Assembly (NCBI GenBank): GCA_005888465.1
Contig: VAYJ01000004.1
Span: 2,524-38,427, forward strand
Length of the DNA stretch: 35,904 nucleotides
Direction: 5' to 3'
Source of the DNA: Actinomycetota bacterium
GTDB taxonomy: Bacteria > Actinomycetota > UBA4738
In this document: in pieces, positions 1 to 8,674 of the stretch
Layout: every line of letters begins with the position of its first letter
How positions within the stretch are numbered: the stretch's first letter is position 1
Notes under the pieces: generated by a model
The model's input: only the letters and a program-made list of their open reading frames with translations
Databases searched by the model: none
What the model was told of the DNA's origin: nothing
Position numbers and translations under genes: made by a program

Positions 1-22
1 GGGGCGCTACGCTCTTCAATCG

Positions 23-892
23 ATGACCGACGAGGAAGAAGGTCGCTCGACTCCACCGCCTCGTATCGTCACGCCAAACCCAGAGGCGCCCACGGCTTCT
101 GAGCCTGCGACACCGTATGCCACCGTCGAGAAAACCGCATCCGATAAGGTAGCAGTTGGTGGGTCTGAAACGCTCACGTCGAAGACTATTGACACGCCCA
201 TCGTTCCGGCGTCGGGCAGCTTAGATACCGAAGGGAGTAAGCCCACGCCCGAGGGCACAGCGTACAAGACCGATCTTGGCAGCGGAAGCTACGAGAGCAA
301 GGGGCCTGATCTTGGAGGAGGACTGACAGCGGCTGATGTGCGAGCCAAGGTTCGTGAGCGTCCCGTCGATGAGATGCTCAATGATCCGCTCCGGGAAGTC
401 ACTCGCAAGGAACGACGTAGCCTCCTTGGCATCAGCGCCATAGCCATGCTGGTGGGATGGACTCATGCTCGCGTAATTCCCTCAAAGATCGAGAACTTCG
501 GTATCAACTTCACCCTACCAGATCGGAGCGTGCTGCTGTGGTTGTTCTTCTGGATTGTCGCCTATTACATCGTCGCCTTCGTCGCCTATGCGGCCACCGA
601 CGCTCTCAAGTACTTCCATACGATGGACGAAGGGGCTAAGACACTCAGAAAGCAGCGAGAAGAGGAAGCCGCCCGTTCTACGTCGCTCAGCGACGCCACT
701 CGGTCGGAAGCTCCGTGGCCACTCCTGCGATATGTGACCTTAATCATCACCTTGGTTATCGCTGGCGTCGCCATGTACTCCCTCTGGGGCGCCGTCCATG
801 ACGTTGTGCCGACCGTCCCAAGCGGGCCAGGAACACCGGGCGACTACCTCAAGGCAGTTCCTTCCAGCCAGGTTGCTACGCGAGTGCATTGA
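23..892 (+). CDS. Hypothetical membrane protein, Ser/Thr/Pro-rich N-terminal half and two hydrophobic segments
   Basis: 289-aa ORF; low-complexity N-terminus; hydrophobic stretches VLLWLFFWIVAYYIVAFVAYAA and LLRYVTLIITLVIAGVAMYSLWG; start may lie upstream of the window. Confidence 0.6.
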   Translation: MTDEEEGRSTPPPRIVTPNPEAPTASEPATPYATVEKTASDKVAVGGSETLTSKTIDTPIVPASGSLDTEGSKPTPEGTAYKTDLGSGSYESKGPDLGGGLTAADVRAKVRERPVDEMLNDPLREVTRKERRSLLGISAIAMLVGWTHARVIPSKIENFGINFTLPDRSVLLWLFFWIVAYYIVAFVAYAATDALKYFHTMDEGAKTLRKQREEEAARSTSLSDATRSEAPWPLLRYVTLIITLVIAGVAMYSLWGAVHDVVPTVPSGPGTPGDYLKAVPSSQVATRVH

Positions 893-1081
893 CGATTTGC
901 TACGAGGTCTGCTACGATCCGCTCAGCGCGTGGGAGAAAAGCTCACAAGATTTCAGCGCGTTACGAATAGGCGTGAGAGGGATGGTCGAATCCCTTACCC
1001 TCCACCGCCTCGCGGGACAGAGCCTGCAGTCCTGCCGCTTCGCCTCTAGACCGTCCAGACGGACCTCATGGCGCCTTGTGC

Positions 1082-1107
1082 TGTTCGTAACCGCACGGTT
1101 GTGAACA
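1082..1107 (+). repeat. Dispersed 26-bp near-palindrome, copy 1
   Basis: TGTTCGTAACCG CA CGGTTGTGAACA; matches copies at 22136 and 35593. Confidence 0.9.
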
Positions 1108-1310
1108 GCCCCGGGGGTGTCTTGAATTGCTCATCAGCAGGGACGAACGCCGAGATCAAGACCCGACCGACCGTGAGACCCATAGCGAAAAAGACGGTAC
1201 GGGTGCTGACGCGCGCCTAGCCGTGCTTCCAGGATTGGGCACATGATTCCGTGGGATAATCGCGAGAGCTTCCCGGCCAAAGTACGGACCTTCATCGAAG
1301 GAGACGGACG

Positions 1311-2495
1311 ATGATCGACATCCGCCAGTTAGACCCGATGCGACGGCCGCTCGACGAGGCCAGCCACGCGCCGGGCTGGCTCTACAGCTCGCCTGAGGTA
1401 TACCGCCTCGAGGTCGAGCAACTGTTCATGCGGAGCTGGCTCTTCGTCGGTCGCGAGGAGGAATTGCCTGGGGCCGGCGACTACCTGACGCTCCGCATCG
1501 CCGGCGAGCCGGTCGTGGTCGCCCGCACGCCGGAAGGGACCCTCAACGCCTTCTACAATATGTGCGTGCATCGCGGGGTGGAGGTGGCCCAGGGCTGCGG
1601 CAACGCCCACTCGTTCAAGTGCCCCTACCACGGCTGGATCTACGACCTCTCGGGGCGGCTCTCGGGCGCCGCCTACATGAAGGACAGCAAAGGCTTCGAG
1701 CGCGACCGCGAGCGGATGACGCCGTTGCGCCTGGACACGTGGGGCGGCTGCATCTTCGTGACCTTCGCCGCCGACGCCCCGCCGCTCGCCGAGTTCGTGG
1801 GGGGATGGGAGAAGGACTTCGCCTTCCTGCGCCCGGACAACTGCCGGCTGGGCAACCGCATCGACCTCGACCTGGCCTGCAACTGGAAGTTCGTGCCCGA
1901 GAACCTGATGGACTTCTACCATGTGGGCGTGCTGCACGCGAACACGTTCGGCGCCAAGTTCCGATGGGAGGACGAGCAGGTGCACCTGAAGCCCGGGGGC
2001 GGCATCTCGATCTTCTACAGCGCGGGACCGCCCACCCCTGGAGCCCAGCCCTTGCTCGGCAAGATGCCGTGGCTGGAAGACCGTCCCATCAGCTTCGCCT
2101 GCACGGGGTTTCTGTCGCCGAACTGCTCGCTGTTCGGCCGCATCGACTGCGTGCGGATGTTCGCGGCGTGGCCGGACGGCCCCGGCCGCTCGCGCACGAC
2201 CATCTATCACCTGTTCCCCGAGGAGTTCTTCGGCCGCCCCGGGTTCCGTGAGAAGCTCGAGGTCTACCGGGCCTACCAGCTCCAGGTGCTCGAAGAGGAT
2301 CGCTCGATGCTCGAATCGATGCAGATTGCCATGGCGTCGCCGGCCTACCGACCGGGCCGCATGTCCACGCTCGAAAAGCCTCTCCACCACTACCTGAACG
2401 GCTACGTCGACCGGCTCTTCGGAGGTAACGGTGCGGAGGTCGGCGAGCGCGAGGCACGCATGACGCGGCGGACAGCCGGCGGAGTCGCCCCATAA
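1311..2495 (+). CDS. Rieske [2Fe-2S] aromatic ring-hydroxylating oxygenase, alpha subunit
   Basis: Rieske motif CVHRGVEVAQGCGNAHSFKCPYHGW (CxH...CxxH) and catalytic-domain NLMDFYHVGVLHANTFG; AAGGAGACGG before the ATG. Confidence 0.93.
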   Translation: MIDIRQLDPMRRPLDEASHAPGWLYSSPEVYRLEVEQLFMRSWLFVGREEELPGAGDYLTLRIAGEPVVVARTPEGTLNAFYNMCVHRGVEVAQGCGNAHSFKCPYHGWIYDLSGRLSGAAYMKDSKGFERDRERMTPLRLDTWGGCIFVTFAADAPPLAEFVGGWEKDFAFLRPDNCRLGNRIDLDLACNWKFVPENLMDFYHVGVLHANTFGAKFRWEDEQVHLKPGGGISIFYSAGPPTPGAQPLLGKMPWLEDRPISFACTGFLSPNCSLFGRIDCVRMFAAWPDGPGRSRTTIYHLFPEEFFGRPGFREKLEVYRAYQLQVLEEDRSMLESMQIAMASPAYRPGRMSTLEKPLHHYLNGYVDRLFGGNGAEVGEREARMTRRTAGGVAP

Positions 2496-2548
2496 GTGCC
2501 CGTGGCGTCATCCCGCCCGCCGAACTCGCGGCCGCAGCCGACGTCCTT

Positions 2549-3547
2549 GTGCGCGACTACATGGCTGTCCGGCCGGGCGAGGACGTGCTGATCACCGCCG
2601 ATACCGCCACCGATCACGCTCTCATCCAGGTACTGACGACGGCCGTCGCCCAGGCGGACGCGCGGGGCTCTGTGCTGACGATTCCGCGCCTGCCATTCCA
2701 AGGCAAGCTCGCCGACCCCTACGTGCCGCAGGTGATTGATGGTGCGGCCCGAGGCTGCACGGTGTGGATCGATCTCACGTTCCCGTACCTGGCCGGCGCC
2801 CGCGTGTGCGACGAGGCCGTGCACGATGGCGGCGTGCGGTACCTACTCGGCGGCGACATGGGGGCGGCCGGCCTCGCCCGTCTCTTCGGCGGCGTCGACC
2901 TCGACGTCTATTATGCTGTCCACAAGGCCTTCGACGAAGCGACAGCGGCCGCCGTCGATCGCCCGGTGCGCATCACAGACGGCCTCGGCAGTGACGTCAC
3001 GTTTACCCTGGCCAAGCCCGCCTTTACCAAGCCGCGGCGGGCCCACCAGCCCGGCCTCTACTTCGTGCCGGGCTCGTGCACGATGTTCCCGAGTCCCGAG
3101 TCGGTCCAAGGCGTGTTGCACGTGGTGGCCAGCTTTCACGAATACTACGCGCGTTTCTCGGAGCCCGCCCGGCTCGTGATCGACGGGCGCATCCGGGAGG
3201 TCAGCGGGGGAGGCGCCGCGCGCGGTGCCTTGCAGCGCGCGCTACGGCGGGCGGCCGGCGGTGACTACGGCCACGTTATCCACTTCACCCACGGTATCCA
3301 TCCCGCGGCGCGGGTGACGGGTGAGTCGTTCATCGAAGACATGCGGGCGACGGGCAACGACGCCGTCGGGCTCGGCGTCCCGTTCTGGCTACCTGGCGGC
3401 GGCGAGAACCATCCCGACGCCATCCTCAGCCAGCAGTCGCTCTGGATCGACGGCCGCCCGGTGGTGCAGGATGGGGTCATCATCGCGCCTGCGCCACTCG
3501 CGACGCTCGCCGCCACGCTCGTGCCAAAGATCGGAGCCGGCCGATGA
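2549..3547 (+). CDS. M29 aminopeptidase / NicX-like metalloenzyme (paralogue 1)
   Basis: C-terminal half shares FTHGIHP ... NHPDAIL ... LWIDGRPVVQDGVIIAP layout with NicX-type proteins; GTG start. Confidence 0.65.
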   Translation: MRDYMAVRPGEDVLITADTATDHALIQVLTTAVAQADARGSVLTIPRLPFQGKLADPYVPQVIDGAARGCTVWIDLTFPYLAGARVCDEAVHDGGVRYLLGGDMGAAGLARLFGGVDLDVYYAVHKAFDEATAAAVDRPVRITDGLGSDVTFTLAKPAFTKPRRAHQPGLYFVPGSCTMFPSPESVQGVLHVVASFHEYYARFSEPARLVIDGRIREVSGGGAARGALQRALRRAAGGDYGHVIHFTHGIHPAARVTGESFIEDMRATGNDAVGLGVPFWLPGGGENHPDAILSQQSLWIDGRPVVQDGVIIAPAPLATLAATLVPKIGAGR

Positions 3548-4317
3548 TCGAGGTCCAGGGCGTCCACAAGATGTTCGACCTTGCCGACGGGGGCACCTAC
3601 GCGCTACGCGACGTGAGCTTCGACGTCCACGAGGGCGAGTTGGTCTCGCTCATCGGGCCCAGTGGCTGCGGCAAGACCACGCTGCTCTACTGCATCAGCG
3701 GACTCGAGCCCCTCGTGGAGGGCCGCATTCTTCTCGACGGTCGACCAGTGGAGGGCCCGCGCAGCGGCGAGGTGGGTTTGATCTTCCAGAAGGCGGTGCT
3801 ACTCGGCTGGCGCACGGTGATGGACAACGTGCTGTTGCCCATCGAGGTCTTCGGCCGGTCGCGGGCGAGCTACGCGAGCCGCGCCATGGAGCTGATCGAC
3901 TTTGTCGGCCTCACCGGCTTCGCTGACTACCTTCCCGGCAAGCTGTCGGGCGGCATGCAACAGCGCGCGGCCATCGTGCGATCGCTGATCTTCGAGCCCC
4001 GCGTGCTCCTGATGGACGAGCCATTTGGCGCTCTCGACGCGCAGACGCGTGAGCACATGAACATGTTGCTGCTACGCGTGTGGGAAGCAACGCGCAAGAC
4101 CATCGTCTTCGTCACCCACGACCTCGAGGAGGCCGCCTTCCTTTCCGACCGTGTCGTGGTGCTGACAGCGCGGCCGGGCACCGTGCGCGAGATCGTGGAC
4201 GTGCCGCTGCCGCGGCCCCGCACTATACAGATGCGCTACTCGGAGGACTTCGTCCGGCTCGCCCGCCGGCTGCGCGGACTACTGGACGTGGTTCTGTCGC
4301 CGGCCGCCATCGGGTAG
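3544..4317 (+). CDS. ABC transporter ATP-binding protein, SsuB/TauB type
   Basis: Walker A GPSGCGKTT, signature LSGGMQQRAAIVRSL, Walker B VLLMDEPFGALD; ATGA overlap with upstream gene. Confidence 0.93.
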   Translation: MIEVQGVHKMFDLADGGTYALRDVSFDVHEGELVSLIGPSGCGKTTLLYCISGLEPLVEGRILLDGRPVEGPRSGEVGLIFQKAVLLGWRTVMDNVLLPIEVFGRSRASYASRAMELIDFVGLTGFADYLPGKLSGGMQQRAAIVRSLIFEPRVLLMDEPFGALDAQTREHMNMLLLRVWEATRKTIVFVTHDLEEAAFLSDRVVVLTARPGTVREIVDVPLPRPRTIQMRYSEDFVRLARRLRGLLDVVLSPAAIG

Positions 4318-4327
4318 AGGCGCCTGC

Positions 4328-5206
4328 GTGGCCCAGCGCGCCGCTGAGATATCGCCGCTGACAGTGGGCGACGATCTCCACCTCGCCGTCGACGCCGCCC
4401 GCCGCGCCCGGCGCCGACGCCGTCGGCGCGACGCTCTCATCCTCAACGCCACCCGGACCGCTGTGCTGGTGGCAGCGCTGCTGGTGTGGCACCTGGCCTC
4501 GCTGGCCACTTCGCCGCTGATTCTGCCCGCGCCAGCCTTGGTGGCCGCCCAGCTCGTCCAAAGCTGGGGATTGATCGCGACGAACCTGTGGATCACGCTC
4601 GCCGAGATCGTACTGGGCTTCGTGGCGGGCAGCGCCATCGGCTTCGTCACCGGCACCGTCATCGCGCACTCGCGCCGGCTCGATGGGGTCCTGCGCCCAT
4701 ACATCGCGACCTCACAGGCCGTGCCCAAGGCTGCGCTGGCGCCGCTCTTCGTGCTCTGGCTCGGCTTTGGGCTCGGGCCCAAGGTCACCATCGCTGCCCT
4801 CATCTCGTTCTTCCCACTGCTGGAGAACACGATCGTGGGCCTGCGCCGCGTCGATCCCGACGCGCTCAAGCTGTTTGCGTCGCTCGGCGCCAGCCCCTGG
4901 CAGGTATTCGTCAAGCTGCGCCTGCCCCACGGACTGCCCTACATCCTGACGGGGCTCAAGGTGGGCGTCGTGTTCGCCACCGTGGGCGCCGTTATCGCGG
5001 AATTCGTGACCGCCAACAAGGGCCTGGGGGCTGTGATCATGCAGGCCCAGGGCAACTTCGACACCCGGCTGATGTTCGCCGTCATCATCGTGCTAACCGT
5101 GATGGGGGTGCTCCTTTACGAGGTGGTGCAGCAGGTGGAGCGGAGGGTGCTGCGCGCCTGGAACCTCGGCGAGGGGGAGCTCGATAACCGCCACACCGGG
5201 ACGTGA
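4328..5206 (+). CDS. ABC transporter permease, SsuC/TauC type
   Basis: Membrane protein with BPD-type region KLFASLGASPWQVFVKLRLPHGLPYILTGLKVG; GTG start. Confidence 0.9.
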   Translation: MAQRAAEISPLTVGDDLHLAVDAARRARRRRRRRDALILNATRTAVLVAALLVWHLASLATSPLILPAPALVAAQLVQSWGLIATNLWITLAEIVLGFVAGSAIGFVTGTVIAHSRRLDGVLRPYIATSQAVPKAALAPLFVLWLGFGLGPKVTIAALISFFPLLENTIVGLRRVDPDALKLFASLGASPWQVFVKLRLPHGLPYILTGLKVGVVFATVGAVIAEFVTANKGLGAVIMQAQGNFDTRLMFAVIIVLTVMGVLLYEVVQQVERRVLRAWNLGEGELDNRHTGT

Positions 5207-5255
5207 TGGACAATCGCCCGCCGACATCGTGATCGGCGAAAAGGGAGCCTAACCG

Positions 5256-6278
5256 ATGAGACGCCGCCTGCTGCTCGCCACCGTCGTGCTGTCGCTCGGC
5301 GCGCTCCTGGTGCCCGCCGTCGCCCCGCGGGCGCAGGTCCGGCCCAAGGTCCGCTACGTGCGACCGTTCCCGCCTGACGTCAGCATCGCGTGGTACTACG
5401 TGGCTCTCGACAAGGGCTACTTCCGCGACGCTGGCATCGAGACCGACATCGTGGTGGGCACGCTCGGTTCCGGGGGCGCGCTGCAGCAGGTCATCGCTGG
5501 CGCCGGCGAGTTCGCCAGCGGGCCGCCCGACGCCATGCTGAACGCAAACGCCCAGGGGGAACCGCTCGTGGGCTTCTGGCAGTGGATCAAGGTCGGGATC
5601 TTCGGCATCCAGGCCCGGAAGGATCGCGGCATCACCCGGATCGAGGACCTGAAGGGTAAGACCATCGGCGTGCTCGGGATGGCCAGCGCTACCCGCTACG
5701 CCCCCCTCATGATGCTGGCTCGCTCGGGCCTGAAGGAGGGCGACGTCAACATGGTTGTCCTCGGCGGCGGCGGTGCCGCCTACGGCCCCGCCCTCGCGCG
5801 CGGCCAGGTCGACGCGCTGGGCACCTGGGATGTACCGAAGTGGGTGGTGGAGACGACGGCAGGTGACGCGGCCTTCCGCACTCAGCTCGTCTACTTCCCG
5901 GCCTCCGACTACCTACCCGACATCTTCACCACCACGAAGAAGTACTACGACACGAACAAGGAGAATCTCGTGAAGTTCCTGGTGGCCATGCAGCGGGCCA
6001 ACGTCGATGTCGTCCGCGATATCGACGCCGCTGTGAAGATCACCGGGAAGTACTTGCCCACCGTGGCCAGTGCCGACCAGGCCGTCATGCGAAAGACCGT
6101 CGAGATCCGGGCGAGCTCACTGTCGCCGGACGGCCGCTTCGACTACGCAGCTTACGAGCGGGCCCTCCCGCTCTACAAGGAGGTCGGGCTCGTGAAGGCC
6201 GACCCGCAGGCCTTCAAGCTGCGCGAAATCCTTAGCAATGAGCTGGCGGAGTTGGTACAGAAGCAGCTCGCTCGCTGA
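5256..6278 (+). CDS. ABC transporter substrate-binding protein, NMT1/SsuA-like
   Basis: Signal peptide MRRRLLLATVVLSLGALLVPAVAPRAQ; WYYVALDKGYFRDAGIETDIV typical of NMT1/SsuA SBPs. Confidence 0.9.
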   Translation: MRRRLLLATVVLSLGALLVPAVAPRAQVRPKVRYVRPFPPDVSIAWYYVALDKGYFRDAGIETDIVVGTLGSGGALQQVIAGAGEFASGPPDAMLNANAQGEPLVGFWQWIKVGIFGIQARKDRGITRIEDLKGKTIGVLGMASATRYAPLMMLARSGLKEGDVNMVVLGGGGAAYGPALARGQVDALGTWDVPKWVVETTAGDAAFRTQLVYFPASDYLPDIFTTTKKYYDTNKENLVKFLVAMQRANVDVVRDIDAAVKITGKYLPTVASADQAVMRKTVEIRASSLSPDGRFDYAAYERALPLYKEVGLVKADPQAFKLREILSNELAELVQKQLAR

Positions 6279-8583
6279 CGCTGGCCCGCAGGGGGCAGAA
6301 GCGGTGGAGGTTCACGGGCAGGCTCGTGATCTCGACCTCGGGGCCCAGGGCGTGAGCAACCGCGTTAGCCAGCGCAGCACCGGCGCCCGATGTGCCCGTC
6401 TCGCCCACGCCTTTGACGCCAAGCGGGTTGGAGGTGACGCCGCCTTCCTCCAGGATGAGGACGTCGATCGACGGCACGCTGTCGGCGCGCGGTAGTGCGT
6501 AGTCCATGAGCGTGCCGGTCAGCAGCTGGCCGTCGGCGTCGTAGACCAGCTCCTGGAGCAGCGCCCCGCCCAGCCCGTGCACAACGCCGCCCACGAGCTG
6601 CCCCTCCACGAGCAGGGGATTGATGGCGCGGCCCACGTCGCACACGAGCACGTAGCGTAGGGGCGTCACCATCCCCGTCTGGGTGTCGACGGCCACCAGG
6701 GCGATGTGCACGGAGAACGAGAAGGTCATCTCGCTGGTGCGGTGGTACTCGAAGGCGTCGAGCGGCGCCACCAGGTCCGGTGCGATTGGCACAGCTGGCG
6801 GGGCCACCATTGCTGCCACGTCGCGCAGCGTGCAGCCATGGGCGGGTGAGCCGGTCACGGAGATATGCCCGTCCTTGACGACTAGGTCAGCCGGGCTCGC
6901 CTCCAGATGCGCGGCCGCCGCGCGCAGGATCTTGTCCTTCACGCGCTGCGCGGCTCGGTAGACGGCGCTGCCCGCCATGACCGTGGTGCGCGACGCGTAG
7001 GTGCCCTCGCCGTACGGCATGAGGCCGGTATCGCCGAGGTGGACCACCACGTCGCAGTGAGGGACGTCAAGAACGTCGGCGCAGATCTGGGCGAGTGTGG
7101 TGGCCTGCCCCTGCCCCTGGGAGCCGGCGCCCGTGTAGATGTGGACTTTGCCGGAGAGGCCAAGCTCGACGCGCGCGGTCTCGAACGGGCCGCGCCCGCT
7201 CGGCTCCGCGAAACACGTGAGTCCGACACCAAGCCGGATGGTACTGCCGCCGGCGTTGGCCTCGCGGCAGCGCACGAGCAGGCCTGCGTAGTCGGCGTGC
7301 GCGAGCGCTCGCTCGAAGATGTCGGGGAAGTCGCCGCTATCGAAGACGACGGGCACGCTCGCGCTGGCGGCGCCAACGCGATAGGGCATCTGCTCGCGCC
7401 GAACGAGATTCCGCCGGCGCATCTCGGCTGGGTCCAGCCCGAGCTCGGCGGCAAGCAGGTCGAACGCGCGCTCGCGCACGAAGCCAACCTCGAAGAGGCC
7501 AGGACCCCGTAGAGTCCCCGTGGGTGTCTTGTTCGTCATCACGCACGATACCCGACAGCGGTAGTGCGCGACGTGGTATGGGCCGGGCACGTGCGCGGCC
7601 GACGAGCTCGGCACCATGGTGCCGTGGGTGCGGATGTAGGCGCCCATGTCGTTGACGAAGGCGGCATCGATGGCGAGCAGGCGGCCGTCGCCGTCCGTGG
7701 CCAGGGTCAGGTCCCAATGCTGTTCGCGGGAGTGGTTGGTGGTCAGGAGGTGCTCGCGGCGGTCCTCGATCCAGCGCACCGGCCGGCCGAGCCGGCGCGC
7801 CAGGTAGGGAACGAGGAAGTCCTCGGGATAGAACTCGCCGCGGGCGCCGAAGCCGCCGCCCACGTCGCCCTCGATGAAGCGGATCTGGTCCTCGCCGATG
7901 TCCAGCAGGTCGGCCAGCACGCGCCGGTTGAAGTACGGAACCTTGGTCACACCCCACATCGTCATAGTCTCGCGACCGGCGTCCCACTCGGCAAGGAGAC
8001 CCCGGGTCTCCATGGGCAGCGCGGTGTCGCGGCCCACCGTGAACGTGCGGCGGAACACGCGCGGGGCGGCCCGGACGATGGTGTCGACGTCACCGAAGTT
8101 GACGACCCACGTGGAGGCCAGGTTGCCGTCGGCGTGAAGCGTTGGCGATCCCGGACGCATGGCCCCGAGCGCGTCGACCACAGCCGGCAGGGGTGCGTAG
8201 TCGACCTTGATAAGATCGCGTGCGTCCTCGGCCACGTACGCGTCGGTGGCGACGACTACGGCCACCGGTTCGCCGACGTAGCGCACGGTGTCGAAGGCGA
8301 GCGGTGTCTGCAGGTAACGATCCAACTCGGGGCGCCCGGCCATGCGTATCGGGATCACGCCTAGACGCGGGATGACGTCGTCGAAAGTGAGACAGTTGAG
8401 CACGCCGGGAACCGCGCGCGCTGCCCGCGTATCGATGCGCGCGATGCGGGCATGGGCGTGGGGGCTACGCACGACCACTGCGCTCACCATGCCGGGACGC
8501 CGGAGATCAGCCACGAACCGCCCGCCACCGGTGAGGAGTTGACGGTCCTCTACGCGCTTGATGCTCGCTCCGATCAGCTTCAC
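6232..8583 (-). CDS. Xanthine-dehydrogenase-family molybdenum hydroxylase, large (Moco) subunit
   Basis: IGASIKRVEDRQLLTGGGRFVADL..., GDVGGGFGARGEFYPED, C-terminal GVKGVGETGTSGAGAALANAVAHALG; GTG start at 8583 preferred to the ATG at 8778. Confidence 0.9.
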   Translation of the reverse strand: MKLIGASIKRVEDRQLLTGGGRFVADLRRPGMVSAVVVRSPHAHARIARIDTRAARAVPGVLNCLTFDDVIPRLGVIPIRMAGRPELDRYLQTPLAFDTVRYVGEPVAVVVATDAYVAEDARDLIKVDYAPLPAVVDALGAMRPGSPTLHADGNLASTWVVNFGDVDTIVRAAPRVFRRTFTVGRDTALPMETRGLLAEWDAGRETMTMWGVTKVPYFNRRVLADLLDIGEDQIRFIEGDVGGGFGARGEFYPEDFLVPYLARRLGRPVRWIEDRREHLLTTNHSREQHWDLTLATDGDGRLLAIDAAFVNDMGAYIRTHGTMVPSSSAAHVPGPYHVAHYRCRVSCVMTNKTPTGTLRGPGLFEVGFVRERAFDLLAAELGLDPAEMRRRNLVRREQMPYRVGAASASVPVVFDSGDFPDIFERALAHADYAGLLVRCREANAGGSTIRLGVGLTCFAEPSGRGPFETARVELGLSGKVHIYTGAGSQGQGQATTLAQICADVLDVPHCDVVVHLGDTGLMPYGEGTYASRTTVMAGSAVYRAAQRVKDKILRAAAAHLEASPADLVVKDGHISVTGSPAHGCTLRDVAAMVAPPAVPIAPDLVAPLDAFEYHRTSEMTFSFSVHIALVAVDTQTGMVTPLRYVLVCDVGRAINPLLVEGQLVGGVVHGLGGALLQELVYDADGQLLTGTLMDYALPRADSVPSIDVLILEEGGVTSNPLGVKGVGETGTSGAGAALANAVAHALGPEVEITSLPVNLHRFCPLRASVSERAASVPTPPAHC

Positions 8584-8633
8584 TCGACGCCCCCCTCCCG
8601 GCGCGACCGTCGGGCCCTCGCGAGTATATACTG

Positions 8634-8651
8634 GGCGGGTTCGAAACCGCC
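8634..8651. promoter_or_regulatory. 18-bp inverted repeat in divergent promoter region (candidate operator)
   Basis: GGCGGgTTCGAAaCCGCC with one mismatched pair, between divergent starts at 8583 (-) and 8675 (+). Confidence 0.5.
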
Positions 8652-8674
8652 TGGAGACACAGTGAAGGAGACGG

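Noticed and set aside
1082-1107. Palindrome as a classical rho-independent terminator
   Set aside because: No T-run follows any of the three copies, and the arms are only moderately GC-rich.
1329-2390. 353-aa - strand ORF
   Set aside because: Shadow of the Rieske oxygenase gene.
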